Shown one piece after another: positions 7,567 to 14,601 of a stretch of DNA of 14,867 nt. A model generated the notes under the pieces. It was given only the letters and a program-made list of their open reading frames with translations, was not told the origin of the DNA and did no database searches. The position numbers and the translations under genes were made by a program. Within the stretch, counting starts at the first letter, position 1. Each line of letters starts with the position of its first letter. This DNA comes from Clostridia bacterium (lineage in GTDB: Bacteria > Bacillota > Clostridia > Christensenellales > Pumilibacteraceae), in the NCBI GenBank assembly GCA_017452405.1, contig JAFTMM010000080.1:1-14867 (forward strand), in the 5' to 3' direction.

Positions 7567-8574
7567 TTAAATATCTTCAGGAGGCGTAAGCCCAAGATGA
7601 GTAAACGCTTGTGGCATAGCTATACGTCCACGTGGGGTTCTTGCCACAAAGCCAAGTTGAATCAAATACGGCTCAATAACGTCTTCAATCGTTCCCGCGT
7701 CTTCATTCGTTGCCGCAGCTAACGTATCAAGTCCAACAGGTTTTCCCGCAAACTTAACAGCCAATGCTTCGAGTACGGTTCTGTCGTTTTCATCAAGCCC
7801 CAACGCATCCACACCGATACATTCCAAAGCCTTATTCGTTATTTCAATATTAATTCTTCCGTCGCCAATTACTTGCGCAAAATCACGCACACGTTTCAAA
7901 ATTCTATTTGCAATTCGCGGAGTTCCTCGTGATCTTACCGCAAGCTCAGCACAAGCCTCCTCAGTTATTTCCACGTTAAGTATTCCCGCAGAACGATTAA
8001 TAATCGTCATCAAATCTTCACGAGAGTAAAGTTCCAAACGGCAAATAACTCCAAACCTATCTCTCATCGGGCCGGTAAGCATTCCCGTTCTCGTTGTCGC
8101 TCCAACCAAAGTAAACTTATTAAGCGGAAGTTTTATCGTTCGCGCGCCCGGACCTTTCCCTTGAACAATATCAAGCGTAAAATCTTCCATTGCCGAGTAA
8201 AGCGCTTCCTCAACCGTCTTATTAACACGGTGAATTTCGTCTATAAAAAGGACGTCGCCCTGCTCTATACCGGTCAAAATTGATACTATGTCAAGCATAG
8301 AACTAAGCGCAGGACCGCTCACAACCTTAATATTTGCGTCCATTTCATTTGCAATTATATGCGCAACCGTCGTTTTACCAAGACCGGGAGGACCGTATAA
8401 AAGGACGTGATCAAGACATTCACCGCGCGCCTTAGCCGCATTTATGAATACTTCGAGATTATGTTTAACCTTTGACTGACCGATATATTCTGAAAAATTC
8501 CTCGGTCTAAGCGTCAGGTCAAGCTCGCTATCAAGCGTTATTTTAGTACTTGTAATAAATCTTTCTCCGTCCAT
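7567..8574 (-). CDS. ruvB: Holliday junction branch migration ATPase RuvB
   Basis: RuvB is the hexameric AAA+ motor that pulls DNA through the RuvA-bound Holliday junction during recombination repair. The 335 residues show the family N-terminus (LRPRNFSEYIGQ), Walker A GPPGLGKT at 61-68, Walker B with D112 and E113 (FIDEIHR), sensor 1 around GATTRTG (158-164), the arginine-finger region GPMRDRFG with R171 and R173, and a C-terminal winged-helix domain (RTPRGRIAMPQAF). All ATPase residues are present and the length is standard. ATG 8574 lies 2 nt past the ruvA stop with only a weak ribosome site, which suggests coupling to ruvA translation. Confidence 0.98.
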   Translation of the reverse strand: MDGERFITSTKITLDSELDLTLRPRNFSEYIGQSKVKHNLEVFINAAKARGECLDHVLLYGPPGLGKTTVAHIIANEMDANIKVVSGPALSSMLDIVSILTGIEQGDVLFIDEIHRVNKTVEEALYSAMEDFTLDIVQGKGPGARTIKLPLNKFTLVGATTRTGMLTGPMRDRFGVICRLELYSREDLMTIINRSAGILNVEITEEACAELAVRSRGTPRIANRILKRVRDFAQVIGDGRINIEITNKALECIGVDALGLDENDRTVLEALAVKFAGKPVGLDTLAAATNEDAGTIEDVIEPYLIQLGFVARTPRGRIAMPQAFTHLGLTPPEDI

Positions 8575-8576
8575 AA

Positions 8577-9158
8577 TTATCCGTTTATTGCCTTATGCAC
8601 TATTTGATTTACTGTCAATTCCTCGCTGTAGGCAGAAGTTACCGCCCTAATCGCCTGCTCTTGCTTAAATCCGAGAGCAACGAGAATATTTATCGCTTCC
8701 TCTTCTTTTTCAGACGCCGGCGCACTCGGCTTTCGTAAAGGAGTATAAGAAACCGAAATATCGTCAAGCTTGTCTTTCAGCTCCATAACGATACGCTCTG
8801 CGGTTTTCTTGCCCACGCCTTTAATGCCATTTATAGCCGAAGAATTACCACTGATAATACTGCCGACTAAATCATCGAGTTTCATGCCACCAAGCACGGA
8901 AAGCGCAAGTTTCGGACCAATTCCGCTTATAGATATAAGCCTTAAAAAGACGTTTTTTTCACGCTTATCAATAAAAGCGTACAAACTCATTTCGTCTTCT
9001 TTTACAACTAGATACGTATCGAATTTTTTACTGTCGCCTACTGAAACGAGTGACGAAGTGTAAGAGGACACGTTCAATTCATATCCGATTCCGCCTACGT
9101 CAAGAACTATCGAATTTTCAGAAACTTCAGCAACGGTTCCTTTAAGATATGCGTACAT
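8577..9158 (-). CDS. ruvA: Holliday junction DNA-binding protein RuvA
   Basis: RuvA is the tetrameric junction-binding subunit that loads RuvB. The 193 residues divide into an OB-fold domain (1-63, MYAYLKGTV and VGGIGYE), two helix-hairpin-helix motifs (ISGIGPKLAL near 77-86, IKGVGKKTAERIV at 112-124), a flexible acidic/proline linker (about 131-150), and a C-terminal three-helix domain that contacts RuvB (ALGFKQEQAIRAV). The length is typical. The start codon overlaps the ruvC stop by one base (TAATG). An AGGAG lies upstream inside the ruvC end, farther than ideal, so re-initiation by ribosomes finishing ruvC is likely. Confidence 0.97.
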   Translation of the reverse strand: MYAYLKGTVAEVSENSIVLDVGGIGYELNVSSYTSSLVSVGDSKKFDTYLVVKEDEMSLYAFIDKREKNVFLRLISISGIGPKLALSVLGGMKLDDLVGSIISGNSSAINGIKGVGKKTAERIVMELKDKLDDISVSYTPLRKPSAPASEKEEEAINILVALGFKQEQAIRAVTSAYSEELTVNQIVHKAING

Positions 9159-9649
9159 TACTTAATTTCTCTCCTCGTACTTCCATACATATTAGCGTGA
9201 CAAATTGCCGCAGCAAGCGCATCTGCCGCATCGTCAGGTTTAGGTGGATTTGCAAGGCGCAAAACCATTTTAACCATATATTGCATTTGATGTTTAGACG
9301 CCCTACCGTTACCCGTCAGCGCTTGTTTAATCTGTAAGGGCGTATATTCATACAGCCGTCCACAACGCTTAATAGCGTTGAGAAGCATGACGCCACGCGC
9401 ATGAGCAACTTTAATACCCGTCGTAATATTCGTATTAAAAAACAACTCTTCTACGGAAACGCAATCGGGCTTAAACTTCTCCATGATTGCAGACATAGCG
9501 TCGTCAATCATTGCGAGTCTCACCGCGATCGTCTCGTCAGGCGGAGTGGTAATAACGCCGTAGTCGATTGCGGAAATTCCTCGTTCGGTTTTTTCAACAA
9601 CCCCGTATCCTATCGTAGCATAACCGGGGTCTAAGCCCAAAATTATCAA
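9158..9649 (-). CDS. ruvC: Crossover junction endodeoxyribonuclease RuvC
   Basis: RuvC is the homodimeric resolvase that nicks Holliday junctions in the RuvABC complex. From TTG 9649 it is 163 aa and begins MIILGLDPG. This puts the catalytic aspartate at position 7, as in the E. coli enzyme. The others are E67 (SVEELFF) and D140/D143 (PDDAADALAAA). All four acidic residues are therefore present. The frame stays open to another TTG at 9661, which would add METI. I reject that start because a GGAG (9659-9656) lies 6 nt before TTG 9649, inside the longer version, while nothing suitable precedes 9661. This is the first gene of the seven-gene minus-strand unit, with a promoter just upstream; ruvA follows with a one-base overlap. 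Confidence 0.93.
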   Translation of the reverse strand: MIILGLDPGYATIGYGVVEKTERGISAIDYGVITTPPDETIAVRLAMIDDAMSAIMEKFKPDCVSVEELFFNTNITTGIKVAHARGVMLLNAIKRCGRLYEYTPLQIKQALTGNGRASKHQMQYMVKMVLRLANPPKPDDAADALAAAICHANMYGSTRREIK

Positions 9650-9655
9650 AATAGT

Positions 9656-9659
9656 CTCC
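9656..9659 (-). promoter_or_regulatory. Ribosome binding site that decides the ruvC start
   Basis: GGAG (within TTTGGAGAC) lies 6 nt upstream of TTG 9649. Using the upstream TTG at 9661 would place this site inside the coding region, so it argues for the shorter RuvC with a non-ATG start. Confidence 0.6.
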
Positions 9660-9664
9660 AAACA

Positions 9665-9682
9665 GTTGATTATTTATACAAA
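9665..9682 (+). promoter_or_regulatory. Possible ARG box (ArgR/AhrC operator)
   Basis: The 18-bp stretch contains TGATT-ATTT-ATACA, which matches 8 of 10 core positions of the TGAAT-N4-ATTCA arginine-repressor consensus. It overlaps the proposed argG -35 and lies between the argG and ruvC promoters. AT-rich DNA makes chance matches easy, and I see no second box in tandem. Confidence 0.3.
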
Positions 9683-9694
9683 AAGTATTATATT
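9666..9694 (+). promoter_or_regulatory. Promoter of argGH
   Basis: TTGATT (9666-9671), a 17-bp spacer and TATATT (9689-9694) predict a start near 9701 and a leader of about 50 nt before argG. The spacing is ideal, and the hexamers match 4/6 and 5/6. Confidence 0.5.
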
Positions 9695-9697
9695 ATA

Positions 9698-9727
9698 AAT
9701 ATATACTAAATACCTGTTGAAAGTCAA
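9698..9727 (-). promoter_or_regulatory. Promoter of the ruvC-to-thiI unit
   Basis: On the minus strand TTGACT (9727-9722), an 18-bp spacer and TATATT (9703-9698) give a start near 9691 and a leader of about 40 nt. Two TATAAT words (9697-9692, 9692-9687) sit just downstream with poorer spacing. The elements interleave with the argG promoter, so the two polymerases would compete. Confidence 0.5.
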
Positions 9728-9737
9728 GTAATTGACT
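9722..9737 (+). promoter_or_regulatory. Hairpin with GUAA tetraloop just before the argG ribosome site
   Basis: AGTCAA and TTGACT form a perfect 6-bp stem around GTAA, a GNRA-type loop in the mRNA. The stem ends one base before the strong ribosome site AAAGGAG (9739-9745), which lies 5 nt from ATG 9751. It could tune translation or protect the leader. The same DNA supplies the -35 of the ruvC promoter on the other strand, so the symmetry might be incidental. Confidence 0.4.
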
Positions 9738-9750
9738 GAAAGGAGCAACA

Positions 9751-10971
9751 ATGAAAGAGAAAATAATACTTGCCTATTCGGGCGGTTTGGATACGACCGC
9801 AATTATTCCTTGGCTCAAAGAAAACTTTGATTATGACGTAATTTGCGTATGCGTAAACTGTGGTCAGGCAGAAGAGCTCGACGGTCTTGAAGAGCGCGCT
9901 CTCTCTACCGGCGCAAGCAAGCTTTATATTGAAAACGTAGTTGACGAACTCTGCGACGAATATATTATGCCTTGCGTAAAAGCCGGCGCGGTTTATGAAA
10001 ACAAATACCTTCTCGGAACTTCTATGGCTCGTCCGCTTATCGCAAAGCGTCTCGTTGAGATCGCACGCAAAGAGGGCGCTACGACCATTTGCCACGGCGC
10101 AACCGGCAAAGGTAACGACCAAATTCGTTTTGAACTCGGAATTAAGGCTCTTGCCCCCGATCTTAAGATAATAGCTACGTGGAGAAATGATAAATGGACT
10201 ATGTCCTCTCGCCAGGAAGAAATCGATTACTGTCGCGCACACGGCATCAATCTCCCCTTCTCGGCTGATACCTCTTATAGCCGTGACCGCAATATTTGGC
10301 ACATTAGCCACGAAGGTCTTGAACTCGAAGATCCCGCCGAAGAACCTAACTACGACCACTTGCTCGTTCTCGGCGTGACTCCTCAAAAAGCGCCTGACGT
10401 AGCGACTGAAATTACGATGACGTTCGAAAAAGGCGTTCCTAAGACTCTTAACGGAAAGGCTATGAAAGTGAGCGAAATTATCAACGAGCTCAACAAACTC
10501 GGCGGAGCTAACGGCGTTGGTATAGTTGATATCGTAGAAAACCGTGTAGTGGGAATGAAGTCCAGAGGCGTATACGAAACTCCGGGCGGTACTATCCTTA
10601 TGGCTGCGCACGAACAGCTTGAAGAGCTTATTCTCGACAGAGAAACTCTTGAAATGAAAAAGGATATGGGCAACAAGCTCGCCACTATCGTTTATGAAGG
10701 AAAGTGGTTTACACCTCTGCGTGAAGCCGTTTGCGCTTTCGTTGACGTAACGCAGGAATACGTCACCGGTGAAGTTAAGCTCAAGCTCTATAAGGGCAAT
10801 ATCATTAAAGCAGGTACGACTTCGCCCTATTCGCTTTACAACGAATCGCTTGCAAGCTTCACCACCGGCGATCTTTACGATCATCACGACGCAGAAGGCT
10901 TTATCAACCTCTTTGGTCTTTCCAGCAAGGTTCGCGCTATGAAAATGCAAAGCGTCGAGGAAAAGAAATAA
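9751..10971 (+). CDS. argG: Argininosuccinate synthase ArgG
   Basis: ArgG joins citrulline and aspartate with ATP to make argininosuccinate, the penultimate step of arginine synthesis. The 406 residues carry the N-type ATP pyrophosphatase loop SGGLDTT at 10-16, the conserved GATGKGNDQIRFE at 116-128 and SRDRNIWH at 177-184, with the synthase/multimerisation domain after that. Length and motifs are typical of the bacterial enzyme. A strong AAAGGAG sits 5 nt upstream of ATG 9751. Compared with its neighbours the gene uses more C-ending codons such as CTC and GCC by eye, which may point to higher expression. The stop shares one base with the argH start (TAATG), so the two enzymes are translationally coupled. 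Confidence 0.98.
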   Translation: MKEKIILAYSGGLDTTAIIPWLKENFDYDVICVCVNCGQAEELDGLEERALSTGASKLYIENVVDELCDEYIMPCVKAGAVYENKYLLGTSMARPLIAKRLVEIARKEGATTICHGATGKGNDQIRFELGIKALAPDLKIIATWRNDKWTMSSRQEEIDYCRAHGINLPFSADTSYSRDRNIWHISHEGLELEDPAEEPNYDHLLVLGVTPQKAPDVATEITMTFEKGVPKTLNGKAMKVSEIINELNKLGGANGVGIVDIVENRVVGMKSRGVYETPGGTILMAAHEQLEELILDRETLEMKKDMGNKLATIVYEGKWFTPLREAVCAFVDVTQEYVTGEVKLKLYKGNIIKAGTTSPYSLYNESLASFTTGDLYDHHDAEGFINLFGLSSKVRAMKMQSVEEKK

Positions 10972-12344
10972 TGAAGCTTTGGGCAGGAAGATTTGAAGGT
11001 GAAACGGACAAAGCAGCGGACAGTTTTAACAGTTCGCTGTCTTTCGACAAGCGCTTATACGCTTGCGACATTGAAGGAAGTAAAGCCCATTGCACTATGC
11101 TCGGCAACTGCGCGATAATTCCAAACGACGAAGCGAAACTTATAGTCAAAACTTTGGATCAAATACGCGCAGATATCGACGACGGAAAGCTCGTAATCGA
11201 AAATGCGGAAGATATCCATTCATTTGTGGAAAACGAACTCGTTTCACGTATTGGAAGCGTAGGTAAGAAACTTCATACCGGCAGGTCAAGAAACGATCAA
11301 GTAGCGCTCGATACGAGATTATATCTTCGTGACGCAACAAAAGAAGTTATTTCACTCCTTAAAGCGTTAATATCACGTCTTGCGGATATTTCAGCGAATA
11401 ATCTTGAAACGGTTATGCCGGCGTTTACGCACCTTCAGAAGGCTCAACCGACGACTTTAGCGCACCACTTCATGGCTTATGCCGAAATGTTTGCGCGCGA
11501 CTGTAAACGCTACGCAGAGGCGCATGAGCGAATAAACGTCATGCCTCTCGGTAGCGGAGCCTGCACTTCAACGGCGTATTCGATCGACAGAAAAGCCGTC
11601 GCGGATTATCTCGGCTTCCCTGCCATTACGGCTAACTCCATGGATGCGGTAAGCGATCGTGATTTCGTCATTGATTTCCTTTCGGCAAGCGCAATTACCA
11701 TGATGCACCTGTCCAGATTTTCCGAAGAAATTATTATATGGTCGTCTGACGAATACAAATACGTCGAACTCAGCGATAAATACTCCACAGGCTCAAGCAT
11801 TATGCCACAGAAGAAGAATCCGGACATGAACGAGCTTCTTCGCGGAAAAACAGGCAGAGTATACGGCGATCTAATGAATATGCTTACGGTCATGAAAGGA
11901 ATTCCTCTCGCCTACGACAAGGATATGCAAGAGGATAAAGAATGCGTATTCGACGCTTACGATACCGTTAAGGCTTGTTTGGAGATTTTTACTGCCCTTC
12001 TCGGCGATATGAAAATCAATAAAGATACGCTCAGAAAGAGCACGGACGGCGGATTTACGAGCGCTACCGAATGCGCTGACTATCTTGCAAAACGTGGAGT
12101 ACCCTTCCGTGACGCGCACTCCATTATCGGCCAGCTAGTAATTTATTGCATAAAAAACGGTAAAACTCTTCAAACGCTCACGCTTGACGAATACAACAAA
12201 TTCGGCGACTTTGACGAAGAAATTTATGATGCCATCAAAGCAGAAAACGCTATTGCGCTCCGCAAAGCTCCTGGCGGTCCTTCTCCGTCAGCAATGAAAG
12301 AAGAAATCTCCGCAATGAGAGCGTATTTAAGCGAGCTGAACTAA
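10971..12344 (+). CDS. argH: Argininosuccinate lyase ArgH
   Basis: ArgH splits argininosuccinate into arginine and fumarate, the last step of the pathway. The 457 residues belong to the fumarase/aspartase superfamily: LWAGRFEG at the start, HTGRSRNDQVAL at 102-113, THLQKAQP at 153-160 with catalytic H154, and the signature GSSIMPQKKNPD at 274-285 on the loop that carries the catalytic serine (S275 or S276). It is complete and of standard length. ATG 10971 overlaps the argG stop by one base, and no separate promoter is visible. A strong intrinsic terminator follows 15 nt after the stop, so argG-argH forms a two-gene operon. Confidence 0.98.
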   Translation: MKLWAGRFEGETDKAADSFNSSLSFDKRLYACDIEGSKAHCTMLGNCAIIPNDEAKLIVKTLDQIRADIDDGKLVIENAEDIHSFVENELVSRIGSVGKKLHTGRSRNDQVALDTRLYLRDATKEVISLLKALISRLADISANNLETVMPAFTHLQKAQPTTLAHHFMAYAEMFARDCKRYAEAHERINVMPLGSGACTSTAYSIDRKAVADYLGFPAITANSMDAVSDRDFVIDFLSASAITMMHLSRFSEEIIIWSSDEYKYVELSDKYSTGSSIMPQKKNPDMNELLRGKTGRVYGDLMNMLTVMKGIPLAYDKDMQEDKECVFDAYDTVKACLEIFTALLGDMKINKDTLRKSTDGGFTSATECADYLAKRGVPFRDAHSIIGQLVIYCIKNGKTLQTLTLDEYNKFGDFDEEIYDAIKAENAIALRKAPGGPSPSAMKEEISAMRAYLSELN

Positions 12345-12359
12345 ACACTTACAAGTCAA

Positions 12360-12390
12360 AACCTCCCGACAACAATCGGGAGGTTTTTTT
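12360..12390 (+). terminator. Intrinsic terminator of argGH, probably bidirectional
   Basis: A perfect 10-bp stem (AACCTCCCGA / TCGGGAGGTT) with loop CAACAA is followed by seven T (12384-12390). Read on the minus strand the same stem is followed by only four T, yet it lies directly after the stop of the converging membrane protein gene (12393). It can serve both units, more weakly for the minus strand. Confidence 0.93.
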
Positions 12391-12392
12391 CG

Positions 12393-13121
12393 TTATTTAA
12401 TTTCGTTTTCATTAATTTTCTTTTTGGATTTTCTATCACGCAGAACGGATAGTAAAATAACGGCAAGTAATACTAACGCAACGATCCCTATAGAAACGGG
12501 TATTCCCCATGTGTCGATTGCTTCCATTGCAGCAGAACCCACGAAGCTGACGATTGCTATCATGACGGGACGCGCAAGAATTAACGCAATCGAGAAGAAT
12601 CCCCAGCTCATTGTGCTTAATCCGGCAACCATACAGAGTATATCGTCGGGAAAGCACGGCAACAACAACATCATTACAAAGAAAAAACGTCCTTTTTCAT
12701 TCAGTATCTTTGCGTATTTCTCGGTCTTTTCCTCGCCTACAAGCCAAGATACGAGTTTTTTACCGAATTTTCTTCCCAGAAAGAAACAGAAATAAGAACC
12801 TGCTATCGTGCAAACGGTAGTTACGAGGAAAGTCACCCACGGTTCAAATAGTATTGCAGCAACAAAATTCGTGACGGTGGACGGAATGGGAAGAAATATT
12901 ACCTGACACAGGACTAAAACTGCGTAAACTATAATAGCAAACGGCCCCGCACCCTCTATCCAGGATTGCACGGTTTCAATGTCTTTAAATTTTTCCCACA
13001 ATCCAAAATGATTAAAAATCATGACTACTATTGCAATAATACTTGCGCAAACGGCAACGATAAGTATTAACTTTTTAGCCAAAGATATCGCTTCTTTGGT
13101 TTTGTTATCGCCTGACATCAT
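12393..13121 (-). CDS. TVP38/TMEM64 (VTT, DedA-like) family membrane protein
   Basis: An integral membrane protein of 242 residues. Hydrophobic segments lie at about 17-37, 60-80, 84-113, 145-168, 172-197 and 206-227, and the tail is basic then acidic (RDRKSKKK...NENE). The VTT domain marks are clear: FLPIPSTVTNFVAA near 76-89, GRKFGKKLVSWLVG at 116-129 with re-entrant-type glycines before it, and LPCFPDDILCMVAGL at 154-168. Members of this superfamily are implicated in lipid scrambling or transport and membrane homeostasis; the substrate here is unknown. Two ATGs stand in tandem (13121, 13118). AAGGA lies upstream within the end of rnhA, and the 7-nt gap suggests cotranscription with proC and rnhA. 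It shares the terminator with argH. Confidence 0.87.
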   Translation of the reverse strand: MMSGDNKTKEAISLAKKLILIVAVCASIIAIVVMIFNHFGLWEKFKDIETVQSWIEGAGPFAIIVYAVLVLCQVIFLPIPSTVTNFVAAILFEPWVTFLVTTVCTIAGSYFCFFLGRKFGKKLVSWLVGEEKTEKYAKILNEKGRFFFVMMLLLPCFPDDILCMVAGLSTMSWGFFSIALILARPVMIAIVSFVGSAAMEAIDTWGIPVSIGIVALVLLAVILLSVLRDRKSKKKINENEIK

Positions 13122-13128
13122 CTATATT

Positions 13129-13557
13129 TTATCCTTGATTCAGTTTATTTATTTCACCACGAGCCAGCTCGTCGCAACGGTTATTAAGCTCGTTATCAGA
13201 ATGTCCTTTTACTTTGTGAAAGCGTAGTAAGTGAACTTCACCTAAAGCAATCAATTCATTCCACAAATCGGGATTTTTTACGTTTTTAAAGCCTCGTCTG
13301 TTCCACCCGTCAATCCAATTTTCAAGGAATGCATTAACAACGTATGCTGAATCGCTATAAATGTCCACTTCACAGCGTTCTTTAAGCGCTTTCAATCCCT
13401 CTATAACGGCTGTCAGCTCCATGCGATTATTGGTTGTAAGCACCTCTCCACCGCTAATTTCTTTTTTACGTTCACCGTAAATAAGAATAGAAGCCCAACC
13501 GCCTGCGCCCGGATTACCACTACACGCTCCGTCGGTATATAATATAACGTTTTTCAT
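13129..13557 (-). CDS. rnhA: Ribonuclease HI
   Basis: It cleaves the RNA strand of RNA/DNA hybrids, removing R-loops and primer remnants. The 142 residues form one RNase H fold with all active-site residues: D9 (YTDGACSGNPGAGG), E47 (NNRMELTA), D69 (YSDSAYV), H119 (KVKGHSDN) and D129 (NNRCDELAR). These correspond to E. coli D10, E48, D70, H124 and D134. It contains the basic protrusion (WNRRGFKNVKN) of classical RNase HI, and there is no N-terminal hybrid-binding domain. ATG 13557 overlaps the proC stop as ATGA, so translation is coupled to proC. Confidence 0.97.
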   Translation of the reverse strand: MKNVILYTDGACSGNPGAGGWASILIYGERKKEISGGEVLTTNNRMELTAVIEGLKALKERCEVDIYSDSAYVVNAFLENWIDGWNRRGFKNVKNPDLWNELIALGEVHLLRFHKVKGHSDNELNNRCDELARGEINKLNQG

Positions 13558-14336
13558 TTTGCTAGCTCCGCGCTTTTTTGAATAGCTGCGCCAATTGCGG
13601 AAATTACGAGTTCATCAAAATTTCCTTCGTTAAGCTTATAAATACCTTCTATCGTTGTTCCGCCTTTACTGCAAACGTTCTCAATAGTGGTTTGCATTTC
13701 CTCTAAGGATTGCGCATTCTTGAGCACGTCCATGCAAGCGGATATTGAATAAAGCGCAAGATCACGCGACTTTTCAAAATCAAGTCCGTAGCGCACACCA
13801 CATTCAGTCATAGCCTTTGCGTACTTAAAAGTGTACGCAGGAGAACTGCCGGTAAGGCCGGTAATGACGTCAAAGAAGCTTTCACTAAGGCGCATAGCAA
13901 GACCGAATGAGGAAAGAATTTTTTGCGCAACGGCAAGCTCGTTGTCGTCAAGCCCGATAGCACAATATGCGTTTACGGACTTACCTACTCTTGCGCAAAG
14001 GTTAGGCATTACTCGCACGATCTTCTTTGCGCCTCTGCAAAGTTCGGTCAGACTATCAAGATCCTTTCCCGCCATAATGGAAATTACTACCTTATCTTCA
14101 AAATCAAGTCCGCGCAAAGCCTCGTTTGCCATTTGCGGTTTTACCGACAAAAACACGTGCGAACAGCTCTCGATAACCGAGCCGTTATCCTGAAGAAAAG
14201 TTACGTTATCGTCTTTTGCGCCTTCATTTACGTCACTCGCATACAAATTCTCGACAAAATCGCACTTTGCAAGCGATTTAGAGATGGCTTTTGCCATATT
14301 TCCGTATCCAATAAAACCTATCTTATATTTCTGCAT
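13554..14336 (-). CDS. proC: Pyrroline-5-carboxylate reductase ProC
   Basis: ProC reduces pyrroline-5-carboxylate to proline with NAD(P)H, the last step of proline synthesis. The 260 residues show the Rossmann motif GFIGYGNMA at 7-15, VRVMPNLCARVG near 107-118 (family form MPNTPALVG), the signature GLTGSSPAY at 160-168 (usually SGSGPAY) and SKGGTTIEG at 223-231. The changes from consensus are conservative. The enzyme is complete. A good GGAG lies 5 nt before ATG 14336. It starts the proC-rnhA-membrane protein unit. The promoter must lie in the short AT-rich gap shared with the divergent tRNA gene, but I cannot pick a convincing -35. Confidence 0.95.
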   Translation of the reverse strand: MQKYKIGFIGYGNMAKAISKSLAKCDFVENLYASDVNEGAKDDNVTFLQDNGSVIESCSHVFLSVKPQMANEALRGLDFEDKVVISIMAGKDLDSLTELCRGAKKIVRVMPNLCARVGKSVNAYCAIGLDDNELAVAQKILSSFGLAMRLSESFFDVITGLTGSSPAYTFKYAKAMTECGVRYGLDFEKSRDLALYSISACMDVLKNAQSLEEMQTTIENVCSKGGTTIEGIYKLNEGNFDELVISAIGAAIQKSAELAK

Positions 14337-14354
14337 AATTTCTCCAAAAATCGA

Positions 14355-14383
14355 TTGACTTTTTTCTCACAATATAATATAAT
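14355..14383 (+). promoter_or_regulatory. Strong promoter of the tRNA-Trp gene
   Basis: TTGACT (14355-14360), a 17-bp spacer and TATAAT (14378-14383) place the start near 14390, about 5 nt before the mature tRNA end. This is the best promoter in the window. Confidence 0.85.
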
Positions 14384-14395
14384 ATCTCTCGGCAA

Positions 14396-14469
14396 AGGGG
14401 ATTAGTCTAGTGGTATGACAAGGGTCTCCAAAACCTTTGGTGGGAGTTCGATTCTCTCATCCCCTGCCA
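14396..14469 (+). tRNA. tRNA-Trp (anticodon CCA)
   Basis: The 74 nt fold as a full cloverleaf. The acceptor stem is AGGGGAT with ATCCCCT (A1 pairs with the last T), followed by discriminator G and an encoded CCA (14467-14469). The D arm is GTC/GAC with a GTGG loop. The anticodon stem is AGGGT/ACCTT with one G-T pair and loop CTCCAAA, so the anticodon at 14428-14430 is CCA and reads UGG. The variable loop has 4 nt, and the T arm GGGAG/CTCTC has loop TTCGATT. T8 (14403) and A36-A37-A38 are present, matching the target requirements of ThiI and of the MiaA/MiaB route. Confidence 0.96.
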
Positions 14470-14472
14470 CCG

Positions 14473-14500
14473 AAAGAGGAAGATTTTCTTCCTCTTTTTT
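14473..14500 (+). terminator. Intrinsic terminator of the tRNA-Trp unit
   Basis: An 11-bp perfect stem (AAAGAGGAAGA / TCTTCCTCTTT) closes a TTT loop and runs into a six-T tract (14495-14500). It lies 3 nt after the CCA end, so the tRNA is transcribed alone. Confidence 0.88.
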
Positions 14501-14566
14501 ACTATTATTACGTCAAAATGTCAAGCAAATTAAACCATAATTTCAGATATAGTAAACTTAAAAAAT

Positions 14567-14595
14567 TTGACGAAAATAGGGATTAGTGTTATAAT
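14567..14595 (+). promoter_or_regulatory. Promoter of the 72-residue protein gene, probably leaderless
   Basis: TTGACG (14567-14572), a 17-bp spacer and TATAAT (14590-14595) with an upstream TG (extended -10, TGTTATAAT). Only 6 nt separate the -10 from ATG 14602, so the start of transcription should coincide with the start codon. Confidence 0.75.
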
Positions 14596-14601
14596 ACTCA
14601 T

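Noticed and set aside
9650..9691. Possible preQ1 riboswitch in the leader of the ruvC-queA-tgt unit.
   Set aside because: The leader of about 40 nt is AT-rich, lacks a convincing aptamer stem with C-rich loop, and no pseudoknot with the ribosome site can be drawn.
9684..9707. Imperfect AT-rich palindrome (AGTAT...ATACT) between ruvC and argG as an operator.
   Set aside because: Only 8 of 12 positions pair, in DNA that is nearly all A/T and already occupied by two -10 regions; chance symmetry is likely.
9695..9750. T-box or arginine riboswitch-like leader for argG.
   Set aside because: The leader is only about 50 nt, without a T-box sequence or terminator/antiterminator pair; only the small GUAA hairpin is present.
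9724..10950. An open frame of 408 codons on the minus strand covering nearly all of argG.
   Set aside because: It is antisense to a textbook argG, has no recognisable motif, no ribosome site or promoter of its own, and its openness is explained by argG codon use.
14501..14566. Gap between the tRNA terminator and the next promoter, searched for a small gene or RNA.
   Set aside because: AT-rich with no hairpin, ribosome site or open frame that I could support.
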